Below, piece by piece: positions 26,169 through 34,779 of a stretch of DNA of 64,000 nucleotides. The position numbers and the translations under genes are program-made. Each line of letters begins with the position of its first letter. Position 1 is the first letter of the stretch. The notes beneath the pieces were generated by a model that saw only the letters and a list, made by a program, of their open reading frames with translations, searched no databases and had not been told where the DNA came from. Origin of the DNA: an uncultured Prevotella sp. (GTDB lineage Bacteria; Bacteroidota; Bacteroidia; Bacteroidales; Bacteroidaceae); contig CAMIVY010000013.1 in assembly GCA_946402275.1 (NCBI GenBank), positions 1 to 64,000 of the forward strand. Direction: 5' to 3'.

Positions 26169-26304
26169 AAGGAGTTGAGGAGTAAGGAGGTAAGGAGTAA
26201 AGTAGAATAGTTCTGCTGTCAGCATCTTCTTCCTGCTCACATGAAAATGAAACGTAAAGTCTAATCTACTTTACCTCCACATCTCCTCTACTCCTTTACT
26301 CCTA
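26165..26304. repeat. GGAGTAA-type repeats forming a long imperfect inverted repeat
   Basis: The left arm (26165-26205) is built of GAGTAAGGAG-like units and the right arm (26266-26304) of the complementary CTCCTTTACTCC-like units, separated by 60 bases of unremarkable sequence. This fills most of the gap between comF and the broken ATPase gene. Confidence 0.55.
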
Positions 26305-26398
26305 GAAAGTGAGCGAATGCGAAACTTAAATAATAATAAAAACAATGCACAAGTAACAAATGTTTTACTAAAATGCTTTTTACTAAAAAATATTTTTG

Positions 26399-26406
26399 TA
26401 TCTTTG
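26399..26406 (+). promoter_or_regulatory. -7 element before the broken ATPase gene
   Basis: TATCTTTG lies five bases before an ATG at 26411 that opens a five-codon frame ending in TAA. The promoter seems intact although the gene it serves is truncated. Confidence 0.5.
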
Positions 26407-26410
26407 CACC

Positions 26411-27190
26411 ATGTTTCATGAATAACAACTTTCATTTGAGTTCCCTGACAAAGACAGCTCTGAGCAGGATATTCTTCAACTACCTGAACGTATTGCTCAG
26501 AAAAAAGGCTTACGACTCGTAATCTGCCTTGATGAGTTTCAGCAGATAGCTGAGTTTCAGGACTCCATCACCTTTCAAAAGAAGCTTCGTTCTGTTTGGC
26601 AGCACCAGCAGAATGTTAGCTACTGTCTGTTTGGCAGCAAACGTCACCTAATGACAGAATTGTTCAGTGACACCAGTAACCCATTCTATAAGTTTGGCGA
26701 CATGATGTTTCTAAAGAAAATTCCAACTGAAGAATGGATTCCCTTCATTTGTCGCAAATATCAGGAGACGGGTAAGATTATTACAGAAAAACAAGCAGAA
26801 AGGATATGCAAGGTGACAGAGAACCTTTCCTCATATGTCCAACATCTTTCCTGGATAGTCTGGTACAAGGCCAATCCTGTAACAACCAATGAGATGATAG
26901 AACTTTCGATAGATGAACTATTGGAGCAGAACAAAGTATTTTTCCAACGAGAAATTGAAGGGCTGACAGAGCTTCAGCTTAATCTACTTAAAGCTGTCGC
27001 CAACGGTGTAGATACAGGTTTCAGTAAGAAGGAAATCATCAAGAAGTACAGATTGGAAAGCTCTGCCAACGTTCAGGGAGTTAAGAAAGCCATGATTAAG
27101 AAAGACCTGATAGATGTTGACGGCAGTGTCATCACCTTTAATGATCCTATTTTCAAACTTTGGATAAAGAGAAACATTCCTAACTTATGA
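26411..27190 (+). pseudogene. Truncated P-loop ATPase gene (Walker A region lost)
   Basis: The frame reads ATG TTT CAT GAA TAA, then continues open in the same frame from 26426 to 27190. The translated remainder resembles the middle and C-terminal half of archaeal-type ATPases: Walker B LVICLDEFQQIAEF, a sensor-like CLFGSKRHLM, and a winged-helix tail. The P-loop region expected upstream is absent, as if an internal deletion joined the promoter and first codons to the middle of the gene. An ATG at 26651 could give a 179-residue fragment, but it lacks both Walker motifs. The flanking tRNA-Arg and promoter-cassette repeats make this a plausible insertion/deletion site. Confidence 0.75.
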
Positions 27191-27257
27191 TTTCAGACAT
27201 CTTCAGAGCTTATATAGATAACAACAACACTTGCAGACATACGACTTCAAAGGAGAG

Positions 27258-27329
27258 TACCCCGACCGCGAATCGAACGCGGAACTAAGTCTTAGGAGGA
27301 CCTTGTTATATCCATTTAACTATCAGGGC
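27258..27329 (-). tRNA. tRNA-Arg (anticodon CCT)
   Basis: The reverse strand folds as a full cloverleaf. Acceptor stem GCCCTGA pairs with TCGGGGT (first pair G-U), discriminator A. D stem is GTTA/TAAC, anticodon stem AGGTC/GACTT with loop CTCCTAA (anticodon CCT), and T arm CCGCG-TTCGATT-CGCGG. CCA is not encoded. It reads AGG codons. A perfect promoter from the cassette repeat lies about 25 bases upstream. Confidence 0.93.
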
Positions 27330-27352
27330 AACGATATCTCTTGCTTTGCGTT

Positions 27353-27507
27353 TGCAAAGGTAGTGCAAATCGAGCGAAATACCAAATTTATTTCTTGCTT
27401 TTTGCAAGCGAACAAAGTTCGAGCGGAGTATTTCTGAGATGCAGCCTACCTTCGAGGTATCTAACAGCTCAAAGGTAGTGCAAATCGAGCGAAATACCAA
27501 ATTTTTT
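27353..27507 (-). repeat. Duplicated promoter-cassette repeat upstream of tRNA-Arg
   Basis: Inverted relative of the repeat at 10641-10792: two copies of the TTTG ... TACCTTTG block (reverse strand, -7 boxes at 27477-27470 and 27362-27355) with the CTCGAAGGTAGGCTGCATCT block between them (27456-27437). The segment between the middle block and the proximal cassette differs from the argS copy, while the blocks are nearly identical. Confidence 0.75.
27355..27386 (-). promoter_or_regulatory. Promoter of tRNA-Arg
   Basis: Reverse strand: TTTG (27386-27383), 20 bases, TACCTTTG (27362-27355). A second copy with the same spacing lies upstream at 27501-27470, so the tRNA may be served by tandem promoters. 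Confidence 0.82.
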
Positions 27508-27510
27508 TTG

Positions 27511-27518
27511 TATCTTTG
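27511..27518 (+). promoter_or_regulatory. -7 element of the MaoC-like gene
   Basis: TATCTTTG follows a T-run directly next to the outer edge of the promoter-cassette repeat. The ATG at 27549 is about 24 bases after the predicted transcription start, so an upstream TTG at 27516 within the -7 box is excluded. Confidence 0.65.
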
Positions 27519-27548
27519 CAAGCAGAATTAACATTGAATACATTTATT

Positions 27549-28013
27549 ATGGAAAAATTAGTCATTAACTCGTACGACGAGTTTGCTGCCCACTTGGGTG
27601 AGGAATTAGGTGCCTCTGAATGGCTCCAAGTTGATCAAGACCGTATAAACCTCTTTGCCGATGCCACCCTGGACCATCAGTGGATTCACGTTGATGTGGC
27701 TCGCGCCAAGGAAGAAAGTCCTTACAAGTCAACGATTGCTCATGGTTATCTAACCCTGAGCTTGCTGCCTTACATGTGGGATCAGATCATCGAGGTAAAC
27801 AACATCAAGATGTTGGTGAACTACGGCATGAACGACATGCGCTTCGGACAGCCTGTCATCACTGGCAGCCGCATCCGCTTGGTTACCAAGTTGCACAACA
27901 TCCAAAATCTTCGTGGCATCTGTAAGGCTGAAATCAAATTTGTGATTGAGATTGAAGGCCAACGCAAGCCAGCACTAGAGGGTATCGCGTCATTCCTCTA
28001 CTATTTTAACTAG
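27549..28013 (+). CDS. MaoC-like (R)-specific enoyl-CoA hydratase-type dehydratase
   Basis: A 154-residue single hot-dog domain. The family's active-site block is present as FADATLDHQWIHVD (Asp42, His47, Asp49), which in MaoC/PhaJ proteins hydrates 2-enoyl-CoA. AHGYLTLSLLP (about 64-74) matches the family's second conserved block. The physiological substrate cannot be read from the sequence. The gene is monocistronic, with its own promoter and a strong terminator shared with the converging secDF gene. Confidence 0.9.
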   Translation: MEKLVINSYDEFAAHLGEELGASEWLQVDQDRINLFADATLDHQWIHVDVARAKEESPYKSTIAHGYLTLSLLPYMWDQIIEVNNIKMLVNYGMNDMRFGQPVITGSRIRLVTKLHNIQNLRGICKAEIKFVIEIEGQRKPALEGIASFLYYFN

Positions 28014-28058
28014 AAAGTCTAGATAATCTAGATAATCTAGATACTCTAGAGATTCTAG
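28011..28058. repeat. CTAG-based short repeats after the MaoC-like gene
   Basis: Six CTAG cores spaced 9-10 bases apart (units like TCTAGATAA) begin at the stop codon and run to the terminator. Similar CTAG hairpin units occur inside argS. Confidence 0.7.
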
Positions 28059-28062
28059 AAAC

Positions 28063-28098
28063 AAAGCAGCCCGTTCGTAATTGAACGGGCTGCTTTAT
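28063..28098. terminator. Bidirectional terminator between the MaoC-like gene and secDF
   Basis: AAAGCAGCCCGTTC (28063-28076) pairs perfectly with GAACGGGCTGCTTT (28083-28096) around a six-base loop, with A/T-rich sequence on both sides. The two flanking genes converge. Confidence 0.9.
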
Positions 28099-28116
28099 TA
28101 TAATAAGGTGTAATCC

Positions 28117-31100
28117 TTAGGCCTTTACCTCTGTTTCTTCCTCACGGATGGTACGACCCATCACGAGGAATGCTGTAGGAGCAGCGATGAAGAGTGACGA
28201 CAGCGTACCGAAGACAACACCGAGAATCATAGCGAACGAGAAGCTGCGGATGGAGTCACCACCGAGGATGAAGATGCAGAGCAGCACAATCAAGGTCGTT
28301 ACAGAGGTGTTAATGGTACGAGCCAACGTCTGATTCAACGAATCATTGAACAACTGTTGACGATCACGCTTGCCATAGAGTTGGAGATTCTCACGGATAC
28401 GGTCGAAGACCACCACCTTATCATTGATAGAGTAGCCTATCACGGTCAGGATGGCACCGATGAACACCTGGTCGATCTCCAGCGACATGGGAACCCAGCC
28501 CCACAGTACTGAGTAGAAGCCGATGACCACGAGGGCATCGAGCGCCAGGGCGATGGTGGCACCGGTAGAGAAAGCCACATTGCGGAAGCGCAGCAGGATG
28601 TAGAGGAAGATGGCTACCAAGGCGATGAATACGCTGATGATAGCACCATAGGTGATGTCCTTAGCCACTGCAGGACCTACCTTAGCAGAGCTGATGATAG
28701 AACCACCCTGGCGAACATCAGGATTCTTAAAGTCATCAACATTGGTCTGGCTTACAAATCCACCCTTCTTCAACGCATTGTAAAGGATGGTCTCTGCCTG
28801 GTCGTCAACATCAGGATTGTTAGACTCAATATCCCAGTTAGTGCTGACACGAATTGTCTTACCATCGGTACCCAAGGCAATTACGGAGGTGTTTGCCTCC
28901 TTACCTGCATTCTCACCAACGGTATTGACAAATGCTCCAGCCAAGATTTGACGCACCTGCTCTACAGGAGTCTCCTTGTCAAGTGTTATCACATAGTTAC
29001 GACCACCAGTGAAGTCGATGCTCTGGCTGAGTCCGCGAACAGCGAATGATACGCAGAACAGTACAGCAGCAATACCCCAGATGAGGAATGACTTCTTGAA
29101 CATACCCATGAAGTTATACTTGGCATTCTGCATCAGGTTCTTTGAGTAACCTGTTACAAAGGTAAGACCAAGCCACTTGTCCTTATTCAGGCGGTTCTCA
29201 TAAACCAGACGGGTCAAGAACACGGCGGTGAAGAAGGAGCAGAAGATACCAATAATCCAAGTGGTGGCAAAACCCTTGACAGGACCTGTACCGAAGAATA
29301 ACAGGATGAAACCTGTAATCAGAGAGGTTACGTTAGAGTCGAAGATAGCACTGAAAGCGTTAGAGTAACCTTTCTGGACTGCCTCCTTCATACCCAAGCC
29401 ATGCTTCAACTCTTCCTTGATACGCTCATAAATCAGCACGTTGGCATCCACAGCAGTACCCAACGTCAGTACGATACCAGCGATACCAGGCATCGTCAGG
29501 GCAGCCTGGAACGATGTCAGAATACCCAGTGTGAAGAACAGGTTGAACAGCAGGGCGATATCTGCCAAGATACCGGGGATGAAGCCATACAGCATGATCA
29601 TGTAAACCATCAGCAGCACGAAGGCAACGATGAATGAAATGATACCCTGCTGGATAGACTGTGCACCCAGTGAGGGACCTACAACCTCTTCCTGTACGAT
29701 ACGGGTAGGAGCCGGCATCTTACCAGAGTTCAGTGTATTGGCCAAGTCTTTAGTTGTCTCAATGGTGAAATTACCCGTAATCTGAGAGTTACCACCATCA
29801 ATCTGTGTCAAGATGCGGGGAGAGCTATATACAGCATCGTCCAATACGATAGCTACACCACGACCGATATTCTGCTTGGTAATCTGTGACCAACGGCGGG
29901 CACCGTCTGAATTCATCTGCATAGATACAGAGGGGTGACCCATCTGGTCGAACTCGTCCTTTGCATTGGTAATCACATCGCCCTCCAGCGGAGCACGTCC
30001 GTTAGGCTCGGTAATCTTCAAAGCATACAAAGCGAAGATGTCACCCTTGGTATTCTCTTGACCGAAGTCCTCTGGCTGTGCACCCCAACGCAACTTGCAC
30101 TCTGCAGGCAGCACCTGACGGGCGATATCAGAATAGATGACCTTATTGACATCTGCTGTATCACGTGCATTGGCATAACCAACGATAGACAATCCCTGAG
30201 GAACTGGCTGGAACACAGCGAAAAGGGGATTTGCCTTCAAAGCCTCAGCCTTTGCTTTGGCATCGGTAACCTTCGTATCTTTCTTGTTGGCGGCCAACTT
30301 AGCAGCCAAATCGTTGGTTGCAGCTACTGCCGTAGTATCAGCCGTGGTTGCTTCTGTTGCTGTTGAATCAGCTACAGTCTCCTCGGCATTGCCACCAGTA
30401 ATGGCATATTTCTGGTTCAACTGAGCAAGCATCGGATAGATTTCCTGTGCGTTATAGGTCTCCCAAAACTCCAAGTTGGCAGAACCTTGCAGCAACTTAC
30501 GAACACGCTCCGGTTCCTTGATACCAGGCATCTCCACCATGATACGACCAGACTGACCTTCCAGTTTCTGGATGTTAGGCTGAACAACACCAAACTTATC
30601 GATACGGTTGCGCACTACGTTGAATGAGTTGTCAACGGCTGACTGAACCTCAGCACGAAGGGCAGACTCAACCTCCGAGTCTGTTGACTGAGTGCTTACC
30701 TTACCCTTCATCTGTTGGGTAGCGAACACGGCAGCCAAGGGACGACCGTTGGAGTTTTTCTTCCAAGCTTTGATAAACAGGGAGATAAAGTCATCCTGAC
30801 TTGTCTCCTCTTCCTTCTTAGCCTCTTCCATTGACTTCTTGTAGGCAGCATCTGTCTTGTGGTCTGCCAGCACGTCAACAACATCAGGTACTGACACCTC
30901 AAGAATCACATTCATACCGCCCTTCAGGTCAAGACCCAGGCCGATCTCCATCTCGCGGCACTGCTTGAATGAATAGATTCCGCAGTACACTTTCTCGTTC
31001 ATGATTGAGTCGAGATACTCCTGACCAGCCTCTTCGGTCATGGCTGCTGCCTTGTTTTCGTGGTAGCGAGTCACAAACGAGAAGGAAAGATAGAAGCAGC

Positions 31101-31152
31101 AAACGAGAATCAGAACGATTGCGACAAATTTTACAATTCCTTTGTTTTGCAT
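28117..31152 (-). CDS. secDF: Protein translocase subunit SecDF (fused)
   Basis: A 1,011-residue fusion of SecD (about 1-620) and SecF (about 640-1011), the proton-driven membrane subunits that help the SecYEG channel complete protein export. There is an N-terminal membrane helix (about 8-28), a large periplasmic P1 region with the SecD signature LGLDLKGGMNVILEV (about 72-86), and about five membrane helices after residue 500 including the block GTAVDANVLIYERIKEEL. The SecF half has its own first helix, the block IDFTGGRNYVITLD and the matching motif YSINDKVVVFDRIREN. An alanine/threonine-rich low-complexity insert lies in P1 near residues 255-300. The fused form is usual in Bacteroidota. The gene is monocistronic between a strong terminator and its own -7 box. 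Confidence 0.97.
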   Translation of the reverse strand: MQNKGIVKFVAIVLILVCCFYLSFSFVTRYHENKAAAMTEEAGQEYLDSIMNEKVYCGIYSFKQCREMEIGLGLDLKGGMNVILEVSVPDVVDVLADHKTDAAYKKSMEEAKKEEETSQDDFISLFIKAWKKNSNGRPLAAVFATQQMKGKVSTQSTDSEVESALRAEVQSAVDNSFNVVRNRIDKFGVVQPNIQKLEGQSGRIMVEMPGIKEPERVRKLLQGSANLEFWETYNAQEIYPMLAQLNQKYAITGGNAEETVADSTATEATTADTTAVAATNDLAAKLAANKKDTKVTDAKAKAEALKANPLFAVFQPVPQGLSIVGYANARDTADVNKVIYSDIARQVLPAECKLRWGAQPEDFGQENTKGDIFALYALKITEPNGRAPLEGDVITNAKDEFDQMGHPSVSMQMNSDGARRWSQITKQNIGRGVAIVLDDAVYSSPRILTQIDGGNSQITGNFTIETTKDLANTLNSGKMPAPTRIVQEEVVGPSLGAQSIQQGIISFIVAFVLLMVYMIMLYGFIPGILADIALLFNLFFTLGILTSFQAALTMPGIAGIVLTLGTAVDANVLIYERIKEELKHGLGMKEAVQKGYSNAFSAIFDSNVTSLITGFILLFFGTGPVKGFATTWIIGIFCSFFTAVFLTRLVYENRLNKDKWLGLTFVTGYSKNLMQNAKYNFMGMFKKSFLIWGIAAVLFCVSFAVRGLSQSIDFTGGRNYVITLDKETPVEQVRQILAGAFVNTVGENAGKEANTSVIALGTDGKTIRVSTNWDIESNNPDVDDQAETILYNALKKGGFVSQTNVDDFKNPDVRQGGSIISSAKVGPAVAKDITYGAIISVFIALVAIFLYILLRFRNVAFSTGATIALALDALVVIGFYSVLWGWVPMSLEIDQVFIGAILTVIGYSINDKVVVFDRIRENLQLYGKRDRQQLFNDSLNQTLARTINTSVTTLIVLLCIFILGGDSIRSFSFAMILGVVFGTLSSLFIAAPTAFLVMGRTIREEETEVKA

Positions 31153-31199
31153 TTTGTTTATTATGATGTTTAATTTTATGTTTTCGCTATTTTAGCCTG

Positions 31200-31207
31200 C
31201 AAATATA
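31200..31207 (-). promoter_or_regulatory. -7 element of secDF
   Basis: Reverse strand TATATTTG, about 50 bases before the ATG at 31152. No clear -33 box was seen. Confidence 0.6.
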
Positions 31208-31264
31208 CTTATTTTTCTGCATTTACCGAAATTTCTTGATGAAATTCGTCATTTTTTAGCATTT

Positions 31265-32350
31265 TCACCTTATTTTTAGCCAACAAATGAGCGGATAATG
31301 GTCACTTGCGTCCATTTCGTCATCAACTTGACAATTATACGGCTGTATGTCTTTTGAGCAAAAAACATGGTCAATACGGAAAGAAAAAGCTTTCTGATTA
31401 TATGACAAACCGATACCTTTTCCTGTAGCCACGAAGCAGTCTGTTAACACCTCGCCCATCGTATGGCGAGAATAGGAGATTGGATTATCATTAAAATCAC
31501 CACAAACAATCATGGGATACCCTTCATGTGCTTTCACGTAGTCTCTGACCGCCCTAATCTGACTAGCACGCTTAGCATTGGCCTCTGCCAACTTCACTAA
31601 CAGTGCTGTTGACTCGCTCCGCAAGGAATCATGAGGCATCTCTCCTTTGATGATATGACGGTATTGTGCACGATCTTCCGTTGAAAGATGGCAACTCTCA
31701 AAGTGGTTATTGACAACTATCAGCGTGTCCTCTCCCACTTGAAGCCACCATGCAGCACTACCATTGGCCATTGAAGTATAGGCGATACGCTCACGTTTTA
31801 TAATAGGGTAGCGGGTATGAATGCCTAACGCATTAAGCGTAAGGGCATTATTAGCAATTACCAACGTGTCATTATAGGGTAATATTTTGGCATATTCTTT
31901 CAACACATAGCGCCGCCAAGTATCTGCGTCTTCCTGTACACAAACGATGTCTGGCTGCTGTTCCTGCAGATAGTCGCGAATCTTCTCAAAGCCATTCTCA
32001 TACTTGAAATTTCCTCCATATGAACATACATTATATGTCACCAGTTTTACGGCTCCTTCAGGTACTTCTTGGGAAGGATGAAGGGGCATATAAATAGAAA
32101 TAGGTACGTACGCGAAAATAAAACCTAACAACGGCACCCATATCCTCGTCCATTTGAAGATTAGCCAAAAGAAGAGAAATAACATGTTCATGAGGACCAA
32201 AAAAGGGAAAGCCATTCCTATGGTTGACAGCATAGGATGGTCCGTGGGATTCAAATGGTCGCTGTACCCAACCAATAGCATCACAATGACAGTAGCTACA
32301 TTAGCTCCTGTCAGCATCTGCACTGTAAACTTCTTCAACTGGCTAATCAC
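31265..32350 (-). CDS. Membrane-anchored endonuclease/exonuclease/phosphatase-family protein
   Basis: A 361-residue protein with three N-terminal membrane helices (about 15-95) followed by an EEP-fold catalytic domain. The conserved blocks are present: VTYNVCSYGG (metal-binding Asn), PDIVCVQED (Glu), VNNHFESCHL (His/Asn), VCGDFNDNPIS (Asp/Asn) and the final DASDHYPL (Asp/His). The family includes nucleases, inositol phosphatases and sphingomyelinases, and the substrate cannot be read here. The start overlaps the rhomboid gene's stop by four bases (ATGA), so the two are co-transcribed and probably translationally coupled. The catalytic domain most likely faces the periplasm. Confidence 0.9.
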   Translation of the reverse strand: MISQLKKFTVQMLTGANVATVIVMLLVGYSDHLNPTDHPMLSTIGMAFPFLVLMNMLFLFFWLIFKWTRIWVPLLGFIFAYVPISIYMPLHPSQEVPEGAVKLVTYNVCSYGGNFKYENGFEKIRDYLQEQQPDIVCVQEDADTWRRYVLKEYAKILPYNDTLVIANNALTLNALGIHTRYPIIKRERIAYTSMANGSAAWWLQVGEDTLIVVNNHFESCHLSTEDRAQYRHIIKGEMPHDSLRSESTALLVKLAEANAKRASQIRAVRDYVKAHEGYPMIVCGDFNDNPISYSRHTMGEVLTDCFVATGKGIGLSYNQKAFSFRIDHVFCSKDIQPYNCQVDDEMDASDHYPLICWLKIR

Positions 32351-33267
32351 GACTGACGGCTCTGGTCAAACAACTTTTTCTTCTCTTCCTTCGTCAGACT
32401 ATCGTATCCACTCTTTCGAATCTTATCGAGAATAGCATCTATCTCCTCTTGGTTCTGACGCTTGCGGGCATTATACTCCTCATCTGTTTCGCGCTGCTGA
32501 TGGGTGTGCTCTGCCTTCATCCTAGACTTTTGTTGGCGATTATTAAACTTATGCATCATATTATCGAAAAACTCCTGACCTTGACTACGTCCAAAACGCT
32601 GGCTGGAGTCAGGATGATTACGCCAATAGCGAATAAGCAGAAAACCGAAGAGCATGCCACCCAAGTGAGCCATGTGTGCCACTCCGTCACCAGGACCACT
32701 CATGGCAGAGAACAGCTCAATGGCAATATAGCCTATGATGAGCCACTTTGCCTTGATCGGGAAAGGGAATGGAATGATAAACAGTCGCTCGTTAGGGAAT
32801 ATCATGCCAAATGCCAACAGAATACCATATACCGCACCAGAGGCTCCTATCGTTGTCCACAAATTAATATAGGAGTCTGTCGTCATCTGCACACCACCAG
32901 CATTTACATACTGATAGGCCGCCATTCCTTGAATAGAATAGTCGGCATACTGCACGACTTCCTGAATGATACCTGCGCCGACGCCACACACAATGTAATA
33001 AAAAAGGAATTTTTGGGGACCCCATACCCGCTCGATCACACTACCAAACATCCATAGGGCAAACATATTAAATAATATATGTGTAAACCCACCATGCAGG
33101 AACATGTAAGTAAGAAACTGATAAATGCGGAAGTCACTGGCCAAGAAGAAATGAAGACCCATCATAGAAGTCAGGTCTATGCCACTACGTTCAAGAACAT
33201 AGGTAGCTATAAACGCCAAGACATTGACGATGAGAAGATTCTTGGTCATTGCTGGTATATTGTTCAT
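32347..33267 (-). CDS. Rhomboid-family intramembrane serine protease
   Basis: A 306-residue six-helix membrane protein. The catalytic dyad is visible as Ser143 in GASGAVYG and His201 in HMAHLGG, with HGGFTHILFNMF (about 58-69) in the second-helix position. A charged, Gln/Arg-rich cytoplasmic tail of about 90 residues follows the last helix. ATG 33267 (MNNIPAMTKN) is preferred to an in-frame start at 33303, since rhomboid proteins start close to the first membrane helix. First gene of a two-gene unit with the EEP-fold protein. Confidence 0.93.
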   Translation of the reverse strand: MNNIPAMTKNLLIVNVLAFIATYVLERSGIDLTSMMGLHFFLASDFRIYQFLTYMFLHGGFTHILFNMFALWMFGSVIERVWGPQKFLFYYIVCGVGAGIIQEVVQYADYSIQGMAAYQYVNAGGVQMTTDSYINLWTTIGASGAVYGILLAFGMIFPNERLFIIPFPFPIKAKWLIIGYIAIELFSAMSGPGDGVAHMAHLGGMLFGFLLIRYWRNHPDSSQRFGRSQGQEFFDNMMHKFNNRQQKSRMKAEHTHQQRETDEEYNARKRQNQEEIDAILDKIRKSGYDSLTKEEKKKLFDQSRQS

Positions 33268-33322
33268 AACTGATGATTTCTGTTTGTTTTCCTTTATGTA
33301 CAATTATTATTCTATTCGACCG

Positions 33323-33330
33323 CAAAATTA
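33323..33330 (-). promoter_or_regulatory. -7 element of the rhomboid-EEP unit
   Basis: Reverse strand TAATTTTG, a TAnnTTTG match about 55 bases before the ATG at 33267. Confidence 0.55.
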
Positions 33331-33412
33331 CTAAAAATATCTGTTTTTTAGCACGATTTTGGGTCAATACACACTTTTTTTTGCTTAAAATGCAATTTTT
33401 TTTTGATTTTTG

Positions 33413-33443
33413 TTTGTCGTTTAGCAACTTTATCTTATATTTG
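33413..33443 (+). promoter_or_regulatory. Promoter of the HU gene
   Basis: TTTG (33413-33416), 19 bases, TATATTTG (33436-33443). The leader of about 45 bases is A-rich before the ATG at 33497 and has no Shine-Dalgarno sequence, typical of highly translated Bacteroidetes genes. Confidence 0.82.
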
Positions 33444-33496
33444 CGTCAGAAATTTCACTTTTAACTATTAATAATTCATTTAAAAACAACAAAATT

Positions 33497-33772
33497 ATGA
33501 ACAAGACAGAATTAATTGACAAGATTGCAGCTGGTGCTGGTCTGACCAAAGTTGATGCAAAGAAGGCTCTCGATGCCACAGTAGAAGCTATCAAGGGTGC
33601 TCTGAAGAAGGGTGACAAGGTTCAACTCGTAGGTTTCGGTACCTTCGACGTTGTTAAGAAGCCCGCTCGTGAGGGTATCAACCCCGCTACCAAGCAGAAG
33701 ATTAAGATTGCTGCTAAGAAGGTGGCTAAGTTCAAGGCTGGTGCAGAACTCGCTGACGCTGTCAACAAATAA
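33497..33772 (+). CDS. HU-family DNA-binding protein
   Basis: A 91-residue histone-like protein that bends and compacts DNA as a dimer. It has the N-terminal helices (MNKTELIDKIAAGAGLTKVD), the DNA-arm region GFGTFDVVKKPAREGINPAT and a lysine-rich end. Length and composition are those of single-domain HU/IHF proteins. The gene is monocistronic, with a strong promoter and terminator and codon use (AAG, GGT, GCT) suggesting high expression. Confidence 0.96.
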   Translation: MNKTELIDKIAAGAGLTKVDAKKALDATVEAIKGALKKGDKVQLVGFGTFDVVKKPAREGINPATKQKIKIAAKKVAKFKAGAELADAVNK

Positions 33773-33796
33773 TATTGTCAATAAAAATTTAAAAGA

Positions 33797-33830
33797 AAGG
33801 CTTCATCGATTTGATGAAGCCTTCTTTATT
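33797..33830 (+). terminator. Terminator of the HU gene
   Basis: AAGGCTTCATC (33797-33807) pairs perfectly with GATGAAGCCTT (33813-33823), followed by CTTTATT. Confidence 0.88.
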
Positions 33831-33845
33831 AATGAATGTGCAGTG

Positions 33846-33964
33846 AAACTTTTCACTTTTCACTCTTCACTCTTCACTTTTCACTTTTCACTCTTCACTT
33901 TTCACTTTTCACTTTTCACTTTTCACTCTTCACTTTTCACTTTTCACTCTTCACTTTTCACTTT
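33846..33964. repeat. (TTTTCAC/TCTTCAC)n array between HU and kduD
   Basis: About 16 heptamers of CACTTTT/CACTCTT type run up to and touch the kduD stop codon. Same family as the arrays at 23938-24027 and 25374-25439. Confidence 0.88.
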
Positions 33965-34766
33965 ACTGGGGCTGTTTGCCAATGTAAGCTAAGATACCAC
34001 CATCTACATAGAGTATGTGACCGTTGACAGCGTCAGAGGCATGAGAAGCCAGGAACACTGCGGGACCACCCAACTCAGAAGGATCAAGCCAACGGCCTGC
34101 GGGAGTCTTGGCACAGATGAAGCTGTCGAATGGATGACGACTTCCGTCAGGCTGACGCTCACGAAGAGGAGCGGTCTGAGGAGTAGCAATGTAGCCCGGA
34201 CCAATACCATTACACTGAATGTTATACTCACCATACTCTGAGCAGATATTGCGAGTCAGCATCTTCAGACCACCCTTCGCAGCAGCGTAGGCACTTACAG
34301 TCTCACGACCCAACTCAGACATCATCGAGCAGATATTGATAATCTTACCCTCCTTACGCTCCATCATCTCAGGGATAACAGCACTGGCAACAATGAAAGG
34401 AGCCACCAGATCTACATCAATGACCTGCTGGAACTCTGCGCGCTTCATCTCATGCATAGGAATGCGCTTGATGATACCAGCGTTGTTCACCAGAATGTCA
34501 ATCTGACCAACCTCAGCGTGAATCTTCTCTACGAGAGCCTTCACGTCATCTTCCTTCGTCACGTCACAAACGTAGCCGTGTACATTCGTAATACCAGCCT
34601 CCTTGTAGTTAGCCAGACCACGCTCCAGAGCTGCCTCGTTGATGTCGTTGAAGATAATGTTCTTAATACCAGCGGCTACAAATGCCTTTGCAATGTTGAA
34701 GCCGATTCCGTAAGATGCACCAGTAATCCAGGCGTTCTTACCTTCCAATGAAAATGGATTTGCCAT
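33963..34766 (-). CDS. kduD: 2-dehydro-3-deoxy-D-gluconate 5-dehydrogenase (SDR family)
   Basis: A 267-residue short-chain dehydrogenase: cofactor motif TGASYGIG (15-22), NNAGI, and catalytic Ser/Tyr/Lys in ICSMMSE...YAAAKGG. Proteins of this type are often labelled gluconate 5-dehydrogenase. The adjacent kduI, 13 bases upstream on the same strand, argues for KduD, which reduces 2,5-diketo-3-deoxygluconate to KDG using NADH in pectin and uronate breakdown. The stop codon abuts a TTTTCAC array. Both genes are served by the promoter upstream of kduI. Confidence 0.9.
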   Translation of the reverse strand: MANPFSLEGKNAWITGASYGIGFNIAKAFVAAGIKNIIFNDINEAALERGLANYKEAGITNVHGYVCDVTKEDDVKALVEKIHAEVGQIDILVNNAGIIKRIPMHEMKRAEFQQVIDVDLVAPFIVASAVIPEMMERKEGKIINICSMMSELGRETVSAYAAAKGGLKMLTRNICSEYGEYNIQCNGIGPGYIATPQTAPLRERQPDGSRHPFDSFICAKTPAGRWLDPSELGGPAVFLASHASDAVNGHILYVDGGILAYIGKQPQ

Positions 34767-34779
34767 AATAGTTTTGTTT

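Noticed and set aside
26651..27190. Intact 179-residue gene
   Set aside because: The same frame is open upstream to an in-frame stop with Walker B sequence before the ATG, so this is the tail of a truncated ATPase.
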